DNA of 64,000 bases. Origin: Agilicoccus flavus (GTDB lineage: Bacteria; Actinomycetota; Actinomycetes; Actinomycetales; Dermatophilaceae). This document shows positions 25,195-33,621 of this stretch, piece after piece. Both the position numbers and the translations under genes were made by a program. How positions within the stretch are numbered: the stretch's first letter is position 1; every line of letters begins with the position of its first letter. The DNA lies in contig NZ_JACYXE010000007.1 of NCBI RefSeq assembly GCF_014857905.1, forward strand, positions 1-64,000, written 5' to 3'. Under the pieces are notes generated by a model that was given only the letters and a program-made list of their open reading frames with translations, made no database searches and had not been told where the DNA came from.

Positions 25195-26694
25195 TCACGG
25201 TGCGGAACGTGGCGGCGCGACCCGTTCGGCGGCTTCGAGCGCCTCGAACGCCGGCATGAGGGCCGCCCACAGGGCCGCGTGGGCGGCGCGCAGGCCCGGG
25301 TCGAGCGCGCCCGCGGGGACGTGGACCCGGCTCGTCGCCCCGTCGGCCAGCGGCGGGGGCGGCGCGACCCCCAGCGCGTGGGCCGCCGCCCGGTGCGCGC
25401 CCCGCAGCCCGGCGTGCTCGTCGGCGAGCGGCCGCACCGGCCGACCGAGGGCGTCGGCGAGCAGGTCGAGCAGCAGCGCGGACCGGGCGAGCCCGCCGCC
25501 GACGGGCAGGGGCTCCGCCGCGGGCGTGTCGAGGGCCTCGGGGGCGATCACGTCGGCGACGTGCCGCAGCGTGAGCGCGACCCCCTCGAGCGCCGCCCGG
25601 TAGAGGGCGACCGGTCCGGTCGTCGGGGCGAGGCCGACGACGGCGCCGCGGGCGGAGTCGAGCCGGATCGGCGCCCGCTCGCCCGACAGCGACGGCACCA
25701 TGAGCAGGCCCGACGGCCCGTGCTCCCGGGCCGCGGCGTCGGCCGCCGCGGGGGTCGTGCCGGGCAGGTGGGTGGCGCGCGCCCAGTCGATCGTCGCCCC
25801 CGCCGACAGCATCGCGCCGATGCCGAGCGTGGCGAGGGCCCCGTCCTCGGAGGGGGCGGCGACGAGGTCGTGCAGGCGCGCATCCGGCCCCAGAGATCGA
25901 GGAGTGACCGCGCAGATCCACGCCGTCGTGCCGAGGCCGGCGCAGAGCGCGCCCGGTTCCTCGCCGACGAGCCCGGACGCCGCGGCGCCCGCGTCGCCCG
26001 GCGCGTGGACGAGCGGCAGGCCCGCCCGCAGTCCGAGTGGCCCGGCCGCGTCGGCCGACAAGGCCCCGACGACCTCGGCGCCCGTGACGAGCCGCGGCAG
26101 CGCGGCCGCCTCGATCCCGGCGGCGTCGAGCGCGGGCGCCCACCAGCCCGCCCCCGGTGCGCGGTCGAGCAGCCCCGTCGTCGACGCGGTCGTCAGGTCG
26201 CACACGAGGTCGGCCCCGGCCCGCGCGAGCACCGCGCCGGGCGCACCGAGCGCGATCCGCCGACCCGAGCGTGCGGCGTCGTGCTCGGCGAGCCAGGCCA
26301 GCACCGCCGGCGCGCTGTCGGCGCCCTGGGCGTTGCGGGTCGCGGCCTCCCAGCCGGGCAACGCCGCCGCGAGCCGGGCGTGCTGGGCCCCGGCGCGCCG
26401 ATCGCTGTAGAGGACGGCCGGACCGGTCGGGTGCCCGTGCGCGTCGAGCGGCACGATGTCCTGCATCTGCCCCGTCACGGCGAGGACGTCGGGGCTCGCC
26501 CCGGTGGCGCCGAGCACCTCGCGCGTGGCCGCCACGAACGCCGTCCACCAGTCCTCGGCGTCCTGCTCGGCGTGCCGCGGCTGCGGGTGCGACGTGCGCA
26601 GCGGCACCTCGGCGCTCGCAAGCAGCGTGCCGTCGGGCGCGGCGAGCGCCGCCTTGAGCGCGGTGGTCCCGACGTCGACGATCAGCGCCCGCAC
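25195..26694 (-). CDS. FGGY-family carbohydrate kinase
   Basis: This 499-aa sugar kinase has the two actin-fold halves of the family. The N-terminal half has VDVGTTALKAAL (phosphate 1), VTGQMQDIVPLD and AVLYSDRRA; the C-terminal half has HAPGDAGAAASGLV (catalytic Asp and adenosine loop), GTTAWICAV, FSGERAPI-like SLSGERAPIRL, and VGGGLARSALLLDLLAD. Closest in layout are xylulokinase-like FGGY proteins; the substrate is unknown. The GTG start lies 1 bp after the methylene-THF dehydrogenase stop, so the two are co-translated. It converges on serA across 78 bp. Confidence 0.87.
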   Translation of the reverse strand: MRALIVDVGTTALKAALAAPDGTLLASAEVPLRTSHPQPRHAEQDAEDWWTAFVAATREVLGATGASPDVLAVTGQMQDIVPLDAHGHPTGPAVLYSDRRAGAQHARLAAALPGWEAATRNAQGADSAPAVLAWLAEHDAARSGRRIALGAPGAVLARAGADLVCDLTTASTTGLLDRAPGAGWWAPALDAAGIEAAALPRLVTGAEVVGALSADAAGPLGLRAGLPLVHAPGDAGAAASGLVGEEPGALCAGLGTTAWICAVTPRSLGPDARLHDLVAAPSEDGALATLGIGAMLSAGATIDWARATHLPGTTPAAADAAAREHGPSGLLMVPSLSGERAPIRLDSARGAVVGLAPTTGPVALYRAALEGVALTLRHVADVIAPEALDTPAAEPLPVGGGLARSALLLDLLADALGRPVRPLADEHAGLRGAHRAAAHALGVAPPPPLADGATSRVHVPAGALDPGLRAAHAALWAALMPAFEALEAAERVAPPRSAP

Positions 26695-26695
26695 G

Positions 26696-27607
26696 TCAGC
26701 GGTGGCTCTGGACGGTCCGGTACAGGCGCAGCGCGTTCCGCATCGCCATCGTCACCGTCATCGGCCCCACGCGGGGTACGAACGAGGCCGCCCGCTCGGG
26801 CACGTCGGGCGCAAAGTTGCGGAACTGGGAGAAGTTCACGCAGATCGCGCCGTCCTTGATCTCCTCGGCGCGCACGAGCTCGAAGTCCGGGGACGGGACG
26901 CCCGTGATGACGACGTCGGACAGCGCGAGGGCGGCGGCACGGTCGACGTCGCTGTCGCGGACCGAGTGGGCGTGCCGCCCGATGGCGGGCTCGAACACCT
27001 GCGCGCCGTCGAGGTCGAGGGAGATGACCTCGGCCCCGTCGTTGGCGAGCATGGCCGACAGCGGGCGGCCCACGATGTCGCTGCGGTTGATGACGCACGC
27101 CGTCACCCCCTCCAGCGGGGCGGCGGCGCCGGTGCGGCGCAGGCCCGCCTCCCCGAGGAGCTTGAGGATCGCGAGCGGGGTGCACGGCAGGATCGCCCGC
27201 ACCATCCTCGACGCGTCGAGCCACCGGCGGTTCTCGTACAGGCAGCGGCTCCAGAACGCGTGCATGCCCTCGACGTCCTTGCGCGGGTCGACGAGCTCGC
27301 GCAGCCACCGGTCTGCCCCCGGGGCGCCGATCGGGTAGTAGAGGAAGATGCCGTGCACGTCGGGGTCGGCGTTCGCGTCGCCGATCGCGGCCTCCACGCC
27401 GGCCGCGTCGGTCCGCCGCAGGTCGAACTCGATGCCGACCGACTCGCACCCCTTCGCGGCGTACCGCGCGTAGGTGGCGGCGGGGCCGTCGTCCTGGCCC
27501 AGGAACCCGACGATGCGCAGCGGCTCGTCGAGGTCGGCGACGTCGGCGCGGAGGCGCTCGCGGTAGGCCTGGGCGACGGCGGTGGGGTCGACGACGAGCG
27601 CGCTCAT
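26696..27607 (-). CDS. MTD1-like NAD-dependent methylenetetrahydrofolate dehydrogenase
   Basis: This 303-aa protein resembles yeast cytosolic MTD1 rather than bifunctional bacterial FolD. Shared blocks are VEGMHAFWSRCLYENRRWLD, AILPCTPLAILKLLG (Cys142), ACVINRSDIVGRPLSAMLAN, VVITGVPSPDFEL, GAICVNFSQFRNF and TMAMRNALRLYRTV. Yeast MTD1 oxidises 5,10-methylene-THF with NAD and lacks cyclohydrolase activity. A Lys in YAAKGCESVGIEF (Lys52) matches the folate-site Lys. ATG 27607 is preferred, with GAAGGA 9 nt upstream; ATG 27613 is too close. It is upstream of and coupled to the FGGY kinase, so a one-carbon link to sugar kinase metabolism is possible. Confidence 0.88.
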   Translation of the reverse strand: MSALVVDPTAVAQAYRERLRADVADLDEPLRIVGFLGQDDGPAATYARYAAKGCESVGIEFDLRRTDAAGVEAAIGDANADPDVHGIFLYYPIGAPGADRWLRELVDPRKDVEGMHAFWSRCLYENRRWLDASRMVRAILPCTPLAILKLLGEAGLRRTGAAAPLEGVTACVINRSDIVGRPLSAMLANDGAEVISLDLDGAQVFEPAIGRHAHSVRDSDVDRAAALALSDVVITGVPSPDFELVRAEEIKDGAICVNFSQFRNFAPDVPERAASFVPRVGPMTVTMAMRNALRLYRTVQSHR

Positions 27608-27767
27608 GCTCATGGGTCCTTCGGGATCGGCGGGCCGGCGGGGGAGGGGTGTCGCCGGGCTGCGGGACCAGTCTGGCGGGTGCCGGCTCTCCCGACCAGC
27701 GCGGGGCGTCCGCCGCGGCGCGGCATCACGCCTGGTCGGAGCGGGCGGGCGGGGTTATCGTTCGCCC

Positions 27768-28388
27768 ATGGCCCGGTACTTCGACGTCCACCCCGACGAC
27801 CCGCAGCCTCGGGCGATCTCCCAGGCGGTGGCGATCGTCGCCGACGGCGGACTCATCGCCTACCCCACCGACTCGGGCTACGCCCTGGGCTGCGCGCTCG
27901 GCAACGCCGAGGGCAAGGAGCGCATGGCCCGCATCCGGCGTCTCGACGACAAGCACCACTACACGCTCATGTGCGCCGACTTCGCCCAGCTCGGTCAGCT
28001 CGTGCACGTGAGCAACGCCGTGTTCCGCGCGGTCAAGGCGGCGACGCCGGGGCAGTACACGTTCATCCTGCCCGCCACCGCCGAGGTGCCGCGGCGGCTC
28101 ATACACCCCAAGAAGCTCACCGTCGGGGTGCGGATCAGTCCGAACCCGGTCGTCCGCGCGCTGCTCGCCGAGCTGGGCGAGGCCATGCTCACGACGACCC
28201 TCATCCTCCCGGACGAGACCGAGCCCATGACCGACGGGTGGACCGTCAAGGAGGAGCTCGACCACGTCGTCGACGCCGTCATCGACTCCGGGGAGTGCGG
28301 GCTCGAACCGACGACCGTCGTCGACCTCTCGAGCGGCGAGGCGGAGATCGCGCGTTACGGCGCGGGCGACCCGTCGCGGTTCGAGTAG
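27768..28388 (+). CDS. YciO/Sua5-like threonylcarbamoyl-AMP synthase-family protein
   Basis: This 206-aa YrdC-domain protein shows ADGGLIAYPTDSGYALGCAL, LDDKHHYTLMC (the K-R/H-x-x-L region of the active site), GQYTFILPAT, KKLTVGVRI and VVDLSSGEAEIARYGAG. Residues and size match the YciO branch rather than TsaC/Sua5 (which has KRP and SANxSG), so a true t6A role is uncertain. TATCGT lies 6 nt before the ATG, giving a leaderless-type start. Its last 34 bp overlap the convergent Nudix gene. It is divergent from the MTD1-like gene. Confidence 0.88.
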   Translation: MARYFDVHPDDPQPRAISQAVAIVADGGLIAYPTDSGYALGCALGNAEGKERMARIRRLDDKHHYTLMCADFAQLGQLVHVSNAVFRAVKAATPGQYTFILPATAEVPRRLIHPKKLTVGVRISPNPVVRALLAELGEAMLTTTLILPDETEPMTDGWTVKEELDHVVDAVIDSGECGLEPTTVVDLSSGEAEIARYGAGDPSRFE

Positions 28389-28867
28389 TCGCAGGCGTCG
28401 GCGCCCGCGATGGGGCGCGTGAGCAGGTCGGGGATCTGCTCGAGGGCGAGCCGGGCCTCCCGGGCCAGCGGCGGCAGGTCGTCGACGTCGAACCAGGCCG
28501 TCTCCGCGATCTCGATCGCGTCCCGGGTGTGCGGCTCCCCGCTCGCGTGGACGAGGAAGACGTGGTCGATGTGCATCATCCACGGCTGCCGGTGCGAGCG
28601 GACGTGGTGCGCGGTGGTCACCTCGGCGCTCAGGCCGGTCTCCTCGGCGAGCTCGCGGCGGGCGGTGTCGAGGATCGACTCGCGGTAGAAGAGGTAGCCC
28701 GCCGGGAAGCCCCACTCGATCGGCGACGACCGCTTGCGCACGAGCACGACCCGGCGGCCGTCGCGGGCCACGACGAGGGCCCCGGTCGTGAACTTCGGCA
28801 TGACGACGTAGGCGGCGAAGCGCGTGGCGCTCTTGAGGAGGCGCCGGGGGAACGATTCGGTACTCAC
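28355..28867 (-). CDS. Nudix hydrolase
   Basis: This 170-aa Nudix protein has the full Nudix box (G-x5-E-x7-R-E-L-x-E-E-x-G-L) in GYLFYRESILDTARRELAEE, preceded by EWGFPAG. The N-terminus (TRFAAYVVMPKFTTGALVV) is a short hydrophobic or amphipathic helix. It would hydrolyse a nucleoside diphosphate-linked substrate; which one is unknown. GTG 28867 is the furthest upstream start. It overlaps the convergent yciO-like gene by 34 bp at the 3' ends. Confidence 0.9.
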   Translation of the reverse strand: MSTESFPRRLLKSATRFAAYVVMPKFTTGALVVARDGRRVVLVRKRSSPIEWGFPAGYLFYRESILDTARRELAEETGLSAEVTTAHHVRSHRQPWMMHIDHVFLVHASGEPHTRDAIEIAETAWFDVDDLPPLAREARLALEQIPDLLTRPIAGADACDYSNRDGSPAP

Positions 28868-29178
28868 GGTCGGTCCTCGCTGTGGCGGTGGGCGTCGATC
28901 CCGCCGGTCACCGGTCGACCCGAGCGAGGGACGCGGACGAACTCGCGGGCCGCGGTGGGTGCGAGAGGATCGATGCCGCGGGCGGAGGCCTCACGGTACC
29001 GGAGCGACCTGGACGTCCTCCGGGCCTCCCGCGCCGGCCCCATCGCGCGGCCCCCTCGCGCGGGCCCACCGCGTGGGCACGGCCCGACCCGAGCGTGCTC
29101 GGGGGTGGGCGGGCGGTGCTCGGCAGGGCGGTCCGCGGCGGCGCAGACAGGTCCACGGGCCCTCCTAGACTGGTCACC
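28868..29178 (+). promoter_or_regulatory. intergenic region with the argS promoter
   Basis: This is a 311-bp gap between divergent nudix and argS genes. The only clear signal is TAGACT at 29166-29171, exactly 7 nt before the argS ATG, so argS is probably leaderless. There is no recognisable -35, no T-box-like element and no gene. Confidence 0.5.
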
Positions 29179-30909
29179 ATGGTCGCGCCCACCCACGTCA
29201 TCGGCCCGAAGGTCACCTCCGCCATCGAAGCCGCCTTCGGGGAGGCGGTGCGCGGCGCCGACCCGGTCCTGCGGCCCAGTCAGTACGCCGACGTGCAGGT
29301 CAACGCGGCCCTCGCGCTCGCCAAGAAGGTGGGCCTGCCGCCGCGGGAGGTCGCTGCGCGGATCCTGGAGCACCTCGACCTGTCGGCTGAGTGCACCGAC
29401 GTCGAGGTGAGCGGCCCCGGCTTCCTCAACCTCACCTTCTCCCCGGAGTGGCTCGGCTCGCTGGCCACGGCCACCGCCGCCGACCCGCGGCTCGGGGTCC
29501 CGGAGCAGCCTCGCCAGATCGTGCCCATCGACTACTCGGCGCCCAACGTCGCCAAGGAGATGCACGTCGGCCACCTGCGCACGACCGTGGTGGGCGACGC
29601 CCTCGCCCGCACGCTGGCGTTCCTCGGCCACGACGTCATCCGGCAGAACCACATCGGCGACTGGGGCACGCCGTTCGGCATGCTCATCGAGCACCTGCTC
29701 GACGTCGGGGAGGGGTCGTCCCAGGCCGGCCTCCTCGAGACCGACCCCAATGCGTTCTACCAGGGCGCGCGCGAGAAGTTCGAGGCCGACCCGGAGTTCG
29801 CGACCCGCGCGCGGACCCGGGTCGTGTCGCTGCAGGCCGGCGACCCCGACACGATCGCCCACTGGGGCACGCTCATCGACCTGTCCACCGCCTACTTCAA
29901 CCGGATCTACGGCGCGCTGGGCGTCACGCTCACCGACGAGGACCTCGCGGGCGAGTCGATGTACAACGACCAGCTCGCCGGCGTGTGCTCCGAGCTGGAG
30001 GAGAAGGGCATCGCGACGATCAGCGACGGCGCCCTGTGCGTCTTCCTGCCCGGGTACACCGGGCGCGAGGGCAAGCCGGTGCCCCTCATCATCCGCAAGT
30101 CCGACGGCGGGTACGGGTACGGGACGACCGACCTCGCGACGATCCGGTACCGCGTCGCCGACCTGCACGCCGACCGGGTCCTCTACGTCGTCGGCGCGCC
30201 GCAGGCGCTGCACCTGAACATGGTGTGGGACACGGCGCGGGCGGCCGGGTGGCTGCCCGAGGACCTCCCCGTCGTCCACGTGCGCATCGGCAACGTCCTC
30301 GGCTCCGACCGCAAGATCCTGCGGACCCGCTCGGGGGCGCCGATGCGGCTGTGGAGCCTCGTCGAGGAGGCGGTGGGCGCGGCCCGGCTGCACATCGACG
30401 GCTCCCGCCCCGACCTCTCCGAGGACGACCGCGCCGAGATCGCGCGGCAGATCGGGGTCGGTGCCATCAAATACGCCGACCTGTCGGTGGCCCACGACTC
30501 CGAGTACGTCTTCGACCTCGACCGGATGCTGTCGCTCACGGGCAACACGGGGCCCTACCTGCAGTACGCGGCCACCCGCATCAAGTCGATCTTCCGCGGG
30601 CTCGGGTCGGCGCCGGAGGACCACGCCGCCGACATCGTCCTCGTCGAGCCCGCCGAGCGGGAGCTGGCGCTGCACCTGCTGCGGTTCGGCGACGTCGTGG
30701 CGGCCGTCGGCGACGCCCTCGAGCCGCACCGGCTGTGCGCCTACCTGTTCGAGCTCGCGCAGGCGTTCTCGGCGTTCTACGAGAACTGCCCCGTCCTCAA
30801 GGCCGACGGCCCGACGCGTGACTCCCGGCTCGCGCTGTGCGCCCTCACCCTGAGCACCCTGACGACCGGCCTCGACCTGCTCGGCATCTCCTCGCCCGAC
30901 CAGATGTGA
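29179..30909 (+). CDS. argS: arginyl-tRNA synthetase
   Basis: This 576-aa class I synthetase charges tRNA-Arg. It has the N-terminal Add-1 domain (about residues 1-110; VNAALALAKKVGLPPREVA), the HIGH motif as SAPNVAKEMHVGHLRTTVVGD, GDWGTPFGMLIEHL, YGYGTTDLATIRYR, and the KMSKS-like loop degenerated to SDRKILRTRSG, as is usual for many ArgRS. The anticodon-binding domain has NTGPYLQYAATRIKSI and a terminal LLGISSPDQM. ATG 29179 lies 7 nt after TAGACT, giving a leaderless-type start. It is close to the arcABC genes, but this is probably neighbourhood rather than operon. Confidence 0.95.
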   Translation: MVAPTHVIGPKVTSAIEAAFGEAVRGADPVLRPSQYADVQVNAALALAKKVGLPPREVAARILEHLDLSAECTDVEVSGPGFLNLTFSPEWLGSLATATAADPRLGVPEQPRQIVPIDYSAPNVAKEMHVGHLRTTVVGDALARTLAFLGHDVIRQNHIGDWGTPFGMLIEHLLDVGEGSSQAGLLETDPNAFYQGAREKFEADPEFATRARTRVVSLQAGDPDTIAHWGTLIDLSTAYFNRIYGALGVTLTDEDLAGESMYNDQLAGVCSELEEKGIATISDGALCVFLPGYTGREGKPVPLIIRKSDGGYGYGTTDLATIRYRVADLHADRVLYVVGAPQALHLNMVWDTARAAGWLPEDLPVVHVRIGNVLGSDRKILRTRSGAPMRLWSLVEEAVGAARLHIDGSRPDLSEDDRAEIARQIGVGAIKYADLSVAHDSEYVFDLDRMLSLTGNTGPYLQYAATRIKSIFRGLGSAPEDHAADIVLVEPAERELALHLLRFGDVVAAVGDALEPHRLCAYLFELAQAFSAFYENCPVLKADGPTRDSRLALCALTLSTLTTGLDLLGISSPDQM

Positions 30910-30944
30910 GCCGTCCCGGCGGTTCGGCGGTAGCCGAGCCGCCG

Positions 30945-31056
30945 GAGTTTCCACGCGAACTGCACTGCCATTTACGCCGGCGTTTTCATCGCTGCAGGTC
31001 AGCGGCGTGCGTTTTCCCGGGCGGGCCCATTGGCAGTGCAGTTGTCGTGAAAACCC
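30945..31056. repeat. 112-bp element bounded by 26-bp imperfect inverted repeats
   Basis: The arms at 30945-30970 and 31031-31056 match at 22 of 26 positions. The innermost 13 bp are perfect (AACTGCACTGCCA against TGGCAGTGCAGTT), and a 60-bp middle contains a small stem CGCTG/CAGCG. It lies 36 bp past argS in a 394-bp gene-free gap. It could be a REP/MITE-like element, a terminator or a cruciform regulatory site; no coding frame fits. The remaining 31057-31303 holds only the dhaKL promoter. Confidence 0.65.
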
Positions 31057-31303
31057 GGCCCGGCCGGCCCAGAGCTCCGCTCCCGGGGTGCTCGTGCGCC
31101 CGGTCGGAGGCACGGGCCGGGTGACCGATTTGCGTTGCCCGTCGCAGACCGGCGCCGGGGCGGAGCGCGGGAACTCGGCCTGGGTTCGCGCGACGACCTG
31201 CCCGAGGTCGCCTCCGCCGGACCGTCGACGCCCGCGCCGGCGTCAGCCATCGTCGGCTCCGCGGGGCTGTCGGCGGCGGGCCGGCTGTGCTTGGCTGAGG
31301 CGC

Positions 31304-32959
31304 GTGAAGAAGCTCATCAACGATCCGGCCGACGTCGTCCCCGAGCTCCTCGAGGGGGTCGCCCTCACCCAACCCGGCGTCGCGCTGCTGGCCGGGCGCA
31401 CGATCGCCGTGCGCGCCGACGCCGCGCAGGCGGCGCCCGGCGAGCGGCCCGTCGCGATCGTCTCGGGCGGCGGGGCCGGCCACGAGCCCGCCCACGCGGG
31501 CTACGTCGCCGAGGGGATGATCACCGCCGCCGTGGTGGGCGGGGTCTTCGCGTCCCCGAGCGTCGACGCCGTCCTCGACGCGATCCGCGCCGTCACCGGC
31601 CCGGTCGGCGCCCTGCTCGTCGTGAAGAACTACACCGGCGACCGCCTCAACTTCGGCATGGCCGCCGAGCTGGCCCGCAGCGAGGGCCTCGACGTCGAGA
31701 TGGTCGTCGTCGGCGACGACGTGGCGCTCGCCGGGGCCGAGGGCGGTGCGGGCCACGCCGGTCGTCGCGGCCTCGCCGGCACCGTGCTCGTGCACAAGGT
31801 CGCCGGGGCGTTCGCCGCGCGCGGCGCCGACCTCGCGCAGGTGGCCTCGGCCGCGCGCCGGGTTGCGGAGAGCGTGGGCACGATGAGCGTCGCCCTCACG
31901 GGCGCCACGGTCCCCGGCAGCGACGACGCCGGCTTCGACCTCGCCGACGACGAGGTCGAGCTCGGGCTCGGCATCCACGGCGAGCCCGGCGTGAGCCGGG
32001 AGAAGCTCGCCCCCGCGGACGACCTGGTCGCCACCCTCGTCGAACGGGTCGCCACCGACCGCGGGCTGAGCGGCGGCGACCGGGTCGTCGCCCTCGTCGG
32101 CACGGCCGGCGGCACCTCACCCATGGACCTCGCCGTGTGCACCCGCGCCGCCGCCCGCGCGGTCGAGGCGAACGGGTTACGCCTCGAGCGGCTGTGGTCG
32201 GGCCCGGTCATGACGAGCATCGACATGGTCGGGGTGTCGGTGACCCTCCTGCGGGTCGACGACGACCTGCTCGCCGCGCTCGACGCCCCCACCGGCTCGC
32301 TCTCCTGGCCCGGGTCACCGGCCTGCGGCGTGCCGACGCTGCGCACGATCGACGTGCCCGCCGCCCCCGGGTCCACGGCCGAGTCGGGCGAGCCCGACGC
32401 GCGGGTGCGCGCCGCCGTCGACGCCGCGTGCGCGGCCCTGCTCGATGCCCGCGACGACCTCGATCGGGCCGACCGCCACGTCGGCGACGGCGACCTCGGC
32501 TCGACGCTCGCCCGTGGCGCCCGCGCCTGGCGCGACGATCCCCTCGACGACTCGGCCCCCGCGCTCCTGCGCCGGCTCTCGAGCATCGCCCGCCGCGACG
32601 TCGGCGGCACCTCCGGCCCGCTCTACGCCATCCTCTTCCTCCGCGCCGCCGAGGCCCTGGACGACGGCCGCTCGTGGCCGGACGCCTTTCGCGCCGGCGT
32701 CGCCGGCGTCCGCGAGCTCGGCGGCGCCGAACCCGGCGACGGCACGATGGTCGACGCGCTCGCGCCCGCGGCACAGGCCGCCGACGAGGGCTGGGACGCC
32801 GTGCTCGAGGCCGCGCGCCGGGGCGCCGAGTCGACCCGGGAGGGCACGTCGAGCAAGGGCCGCGCGAGCTACGTCGGCGACCGCGCCGCCGGCTACGAGG
32901 ATCCCGGCGCCACCGCGGTGGTGCTCTGGCTCGAGGCCGTGCGCGACTCGCTGCGGTAG
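31304..32959 (+). CDS. dihydroxyacetone kinase, DhaK-DhaL fusion (ATP type)
   Basis: This 551-aa fused kinase has DhaK (about residues 1-335; GGGAGHEPAHAGYVAEGM, VLLVVKNYTGDRLNF-like LLVVKNYTGDRLNFG, and the substrate-linking His in GLGIHGEPG) followed by DhaL (about 360-551; RHVGDGDLGSTLARGA with Asp nucleotide ligands, GGTSGPLY, EGTSSKGRASYVG). It phosphorylates dihydroxyacetone with ATP, as in Citrobacter and eukaryotic enzymes; the FAD-AMP cyclase activity of some homologues cannot be judged. The GTG start is 7 nt after TTGGCT. It could feed triose phosphate from glycerol or aldolase products. Confidence 0.93.
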   Translation: MKKLINDPADVVPELLEGVALTQPGVALLAGRTIAVRADAAQAAPGERPVAIVSGGGAGHEPAHAGYVAEGMITAAVVGGVFASPSVDAVLDAIRAVTGPVGALLVVKNYTGDRLNFGMAAELARSEGLDVEMVVVGDDVALAGAEGGAGHAGRRGLAGTVLVHKVAGAFAARGADLAQVASAARRVAESVGTMSVALTGATVPGSDDAGFDLADDEVELGLGIHGEPGVSREKLAPADDLVATLVERVATDRGLSGGDRVVALVGTAGGTSPMDLAVCTRAAARAVEANGLRLERLWSGPVMTSIDMVGVSVTLLRVDDDLLAALDAPTGSLSWPGSPACGVPTLRTIDVPAAPGSTAESGEPDARVRAAVDAACAALLDARDDLDRADRHVGDGDLGSTLARGARAWRDDPLDDSAPALLRRLSSIARRDVGGTSGPLYAILFLRAAEALDDGRSWPDAFRAGVAGVRELGGAEPGDGTMVDALAPAAQAADEGWDAVLEAARRGAESTREGTSSKGRASYVGDRAAGYEDPGATAVVLWLEAVRDSLR

Positions 32960-33027
32960 CCCGGCGGGACGTTGGGCCCACCTCGAGCACCCGCCGGTCG
33001 CGTAGCGTCGAGCAGTGGGAGGCCATC

Positions 33028-33501
33028 ATGTGCCAGTACTGCGGATGTCAGGAGATCGGCCCCATCGGCGACCTCATGGCCGAGCACGTCGTCATCCAGA
33101 ACCTCTGCGGGGAGACCGAGCGGTGCGTGGACGCCGGAGACGCTCGCGGCGCCTACGGCTTCGTCGCCGAGCTGGCCCGGGTCATGGTCGTGCACAACAC
33201 CGTCGAGGAACGCGGGCTCTACCTGTCGATGACCCGGTTCCCCGAGTTCGAGGACCAGGCCGGGGTGCTCTACGACGAGCACGACGACGTGGACGCCGTC
33301 ATCGAGGGAGTGCTCGCCGCAGGGGTGGAAGGCGCCGACGGGGTCGACTGGGCTCCCGTCCTCGCGGCCTTCTCCGTGCTGCGCGAGCACATCATCCACG
33401 AGGACAACGGCCTGTTCCCCGCCGCCGCCGTGGCCCTCGACCCCGCCGACTGGGAGCGTTGCGAGCGCCTGCGCGCGGAGGCGACCGCCGCACCTGCCTG
33501 A
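33028..33501 (+). CDS. hemerythrin-domain protein with Cys-rich N-terminus
   Basis: This 157-aa protein begins MCQYCGCQEIGPI, a three-Cys motif characteristic of an actinobacterial hemerythrin-like group. A four-helix hemerythrin domain follows with metal ligands in MAEHVVIQN, MVVHNTVEERGLY, YDEHDDVDA and LREHIIHEDNGLFP. Likely roles are O2, NO or redox sensing, or iron storage. ATG 33028 has GGGAGG 5 nt upstream. TAGCGT at 33003-33008 is a probable -10 with transcription starting near 33015. The 120 bp after the stop hold nothing recognisable. Confidence 0.9.
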   Translation: MCQYCGCQEIGPIGDLMAEHVVIQNLCGETERCVDAGDARGAYGFVAELARVMVVHNTVEERGLYLSMTRFPEFEDQAGVLYDEHDDVDAVIEGVLAAGVEGADGVDWAPVLAAFSVLREHIIHEDNGLFPAAAVALDPADWERCERLRAEATAAPA

Positions 33502-33621
33502 CCTGGGCGCCTTCCGGCGCGCTCACTGTGGTTCGCGGGCTCGCCTGCGTTCGCCACGCTGTCTTGTCGGTCGCGCTCTCTGCGGCTCGCAAGCTCGCCG
33601 CCGTTCGCCGTTCGCCGCTCG

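Noticed and set aside
30161-30340. Missing KMSKS motif in ArgS as a defect
   Set aside because: Many arginyl-tRNA synthetases lack a canonical KMSKS; the SDRKILRTRSG loop is normal for the family.
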